Positions 62,021 through 64,000 of a DNA stretch of 64,000 nt are shown one piece after another. The stretch's first letter is position 1; every line of letters starts with the position of its first letter. The notes under the pieces are model-generated. The model was not told the origin of the DNA, did no database searches, and was given only the letters and a program-made list of their open reading frames with translations. The stretch lies in NCBI RefSeq assembly GCF_017883985.1, contig NZ_PRDG01000002.1, forward strand, positions 62,001 through 126,000, given 5' to 3'. Made by a program: the position numbers and the translations under genes. This stretch comes from Streptococcus oricebi. Lineage in GTDB: Bacteria > Bacillota > Bacilli > Lactobacillales > Streptococcaceae.

Positions 62021-64000
62021 ATGATAAGGATTGTATTAGCAGGAGATAGGGCCTTTCAGGAGCAGTTGGCGACGGCCATTAAGTCGATTTTGTTCCATAA
62101 TCGGGCGGTTAAGATTTATGTCTTGCAGCAGGGGATTGCTCCCGACTGGTTTGTGAGTTTGCGCCAGCTGGCCCGCAAGTTAGATAGTGACTTGATAAAT
62201 GTGCCAATCAAGGCTGAGGACTTGGATCCTAGCTGGCAGACCCAGGACCACATCAGTCTTCTGACTTATGCCCGCTATTTGATTCCTACTTACATCAAGG
62301 AAAAGCGGGTCCTCTATTTGGATAGCGATTTGCTGGTCAGAGGAGAACTGGACTCCCTCTTTAACCTGGACCTAAAAGGTAGGCTAATCGGAGCGGTTAG
62401 AGATGCCAATGGGACTGGCTTTAATGCTGGGGTCTTGCTGATTGATAATGAGGCTTGGAAGAGGCAGGATTTGGGTAGGCGCTTGATGGCTGCGACCCAG
62501 AAGGTCATGCTTGACTTGGAAGCGGGCAAGCTAGCGGACTTTAATGGAGACCAGACGGTCTTAAATCAGGTCCTGGCCCAGGATTGGTTAGAGTTGGATA
62601 AGACCTATAATTTACAGGTTGGTCATGATTTGGTAGCCTTTTATAGTGGTTGGCAGCAACAGTTTGAGGAGGAAAAGGAGCCCCTGATTATTCACTATAC
62701 TACCTACCGCAAGCCCTGGAATAGTCTGACAGCCTATCGCTATCGCAAGCTCTGGTGGATCTATCATGACCTGGACTTGGGTCAGATTGTCCAACATCAT
62801 GAGGGTCTTTATGAACTTGAGCAGCAGGAGTCTGAGGCAGACTTGGACTGTTTGATTTTGACCAATACTCAAGATTTGCTACACATCAAGGACTTGATTG
62901 AGGCTAGTCCCCAATGTCATTTTCATATTGCAGCCTATACAGCTATGGGTGACTTTTTGCTGGGGCTAGCTAGCTATGGTAATGTTTCCCTCTACCCTGA
63001 AATAGTTGATGCTTCCCTGGAGCAGTTGGCTGCCTCTTGTCAGCTTTACTTGCAGCTGCATGCCGGCCAGCAGGGGAAATTACTGGACTTCTTTAGTCAG
63101 GCGGGCAAACCGATTTTTGCTTTTGCTTCCTTTGAAATGGAAGACCTTCCCCAGTTTTTATTTGCTGATGATGAGCCTCAGGCCCTGGCTCAAGCCCTGA
63201 AGGATTTTCAGCCGGTAGAAAAGTTGGCTCCCAAGGCCATTGCTCTTGCAGCCAACTATGCCTATCAGGACCAGGTTTTAACGACCATTAAGTCAATCTC
63301 CAGTCATAATCATGGAGTCCGTTTTTACCTGCTAAATGCTGACTTTCCGACCGAGTGGTTCCGCTATGTCAATCAGAAGTTGGCACCTCTAGGCTCGGAA
63401 ATCATCAATGCCAGGGTCAATGCCGATGTCTTGAAAACTTATAAGACCAATATCAGTTATACGGTCTTTCTGCGCTATTTTATCCCTGACTTTGTGGAGG
63501 AGGACAGGGTCCTTTATCTGGACTGTGACTTGGTGGTGACAGCTGATTTGACTCCGCTCTTTGAGACTAACTTGGGTGCCTATCCCTTGGCTGCTGTCCG
63601 TGATTTGGGCGGACGGGTCTATTTTGGTGAGGAAATTTTTAATGCGGGAGTTATGCTGATTAACAATGCCCGCTGGAAGCAAGAGAAGATTACCCAGCAG
63701 TTACTTGATTTGACCAGCCAACTGCACCAAGAGGTGGCTGCGGCGGACCAGAGTATTTTAAACTTGGTCTTTAAGGACCGCTGGTTGGAGCTGGACTTCA
63801 CCTATAATGCTATTAGTCTGCATACCATGTTTGCCCCGAAAACTTTTTCTTATCAGGAGTTTCCGGCTATTATCCATTATCTGACGGAGCGCAAGCCTTG
63901 GCGGGACTTTACCCAGTCTATCTACCGCGAGGTTTGGTGGTACTACCGTCAGCTGGATTGGCAGGACTTGACTAGAAAGACTGCTAGGCTCCAAGCTGAG
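62021..64000 (+). CDS. Tandem family 8 glycosyltransferase (3' end cut by window)
   Basis: The frame is open from ATG 62021 to the window end, 660 codons. Two GT8 modules are seen. The first has VLYLDSDLLVRGEL with DxD at 101-103 and TGFNAGVLLIDN. The second starts near residue 410 and has VLYLDCDLVVTADL with DxD at 501-503 and IFNAGVMLINN. The repeat distance is 400 residues. A linker domain (about 275-405) lies between. This looks like the large GT8 enzymes of streptococcal serine-rich-repeat glycoprotein or wall polysaccharide loci. Donor and acceptor are unknown. Confidence 0.9.
   Translation, partial: MIRIVLAGDRAFQEQLATAIKSILFHNRAVKIYVLQQGIAPDWFVSLRQLARKLDSDLINVPIKAEDLDPSWQTQDHISLLTYARYLIPTYIKEKRVLYLDSDLLVRGELDSLFNLDLKGRLIGAVRDANGTGFNAGVLLIDNEAWKRQDLGRRLMAATQKVMLDLEAGKLADFNGDQTVLNQVLAQDWLELDKTYNLQVGHDLVAFYSGWQQQFEEEKEPLIIHYTTYRKPWNSLTAYRYRKLWWIYHDLDLGQIVQHHEGLYELEQQESEADLDCLILTNTQDLLHIKDLIEASPQCHFHIAAYTAMGDFLLGLASYGNVSLYPEIVDASLEQLAASCQLYLQLHAGQQGKLLDFFSQAGKPIFAFASFEMEDLPQFLFADDEPQALAQALKDFQPVEKLAPKAIALAANYAYQDQVLTTIKSISSHNHGVRFYLLNADFPTEWFRYVNQKLAPLGSEIINARVNADVLKTYKTNISYTVFLRYFIPDFVEEDRVLYLDCDLVVTADLTPLFETNLGAYPLAAVRDLGGRVYFGEEIFNAGVMLINNARWKQEKITQQLLDLTSQLHQEVAAADQSILNLVFKDRWLELDFTYNAISLHTMFAPKTFSYQEFPAIIHYLTERKPWRDFTQSIYREVWWYYRQLDWQDLTRKTARLQAE

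Overview
The window is a chromosomal segment of a Streptococcus, or a very close relative. The support is gene content and order: divergent pepQ/ccpA, a CpoA-type glycolipid synthase pair ahead of a T-box and thrS, vicR-vicK-vicX, rnc-smc-(two HAD phosphatases)-ftsY, hprK-lgt, gor beside a MacAB-like exporter, a yybP-ykoY riboswitch ahead of an mgtA-type ATPase, recJ/apt, metA-dnaD, trmK-nif3, and the rml (dTDP-rhamnose) genes. Extended -10 promoters and short spacings are also typical. The species cannot be fixed by reading alone. No rRNA, tRNA, CRISPR array, intact insertion sequence or prophage was seen.

Layout. 1-6 kb: carbon control (ccpA with two cre-like sites), two unknown membrane proteins, and two glycosyltransferases for membrane glycolipids. 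6-9 kb: a threonine T-box that precedes a P-loop kinase-like gene and then thrS. 9-20 kb: cell-wall two-component system, RNase III, SMC, HAD phosphatases and FtsY. 20-25.6 kb (minus strand): zwf, a drug exporter, and a permease operon that starts with a 46-residue ORF. 25.8-29.5 kb: tex, a SprT-like gene, and a secreted glucosaminidase whose CHAP domain has lost both catalytic positions. 29.6-36.7 kb: PspC, hprK-lgt-DUF948-YtxH, two U32 proteins, a CHY zinc finger and PC4-like YdbC. 36.8-39.4 kb (minus): bioY behind a BirA-type operator, a 36-residue membrane ORF, a non-coding AT-rich stretch with a perfect promoter, and gor. 39.5-48.9 kb: MacAB-like exporter, flavin monooxygenase, lysS and the Mn-riboswitch-controlled cation ATPase.

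48.9-53.8 kb is the most accessory-looking part. recJ is flanked on both sides by AT-rich inserts. Upstream is a 54-residue ORF followed by a GNAT acetyltransferase, which looks like a toxin-antitoxin unit, with a decayed HTH fragment before it. Downstream is a 425-residue multi-pass membrane protein of unknown function. 53.9-64 kb returns to core genes: apt, metA behind MET-boxes, dnaD, trmK, nif3-like, an amino-acid-oxidase-like gene, rfbA-rfbC-rfbB, and a tandem GT8 glycosyltransferase cut by the window edge.

Regulatory sites that could be read directly include cre, T-box, yybP-ykoY, BirA and MET-box elements, plus many intrinsic terminators. Four genes have a TATAAT box so close to the start codon that their mRNA may be leaderless. 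All family names are assigned from motifs and general knowledge; no database search was run.
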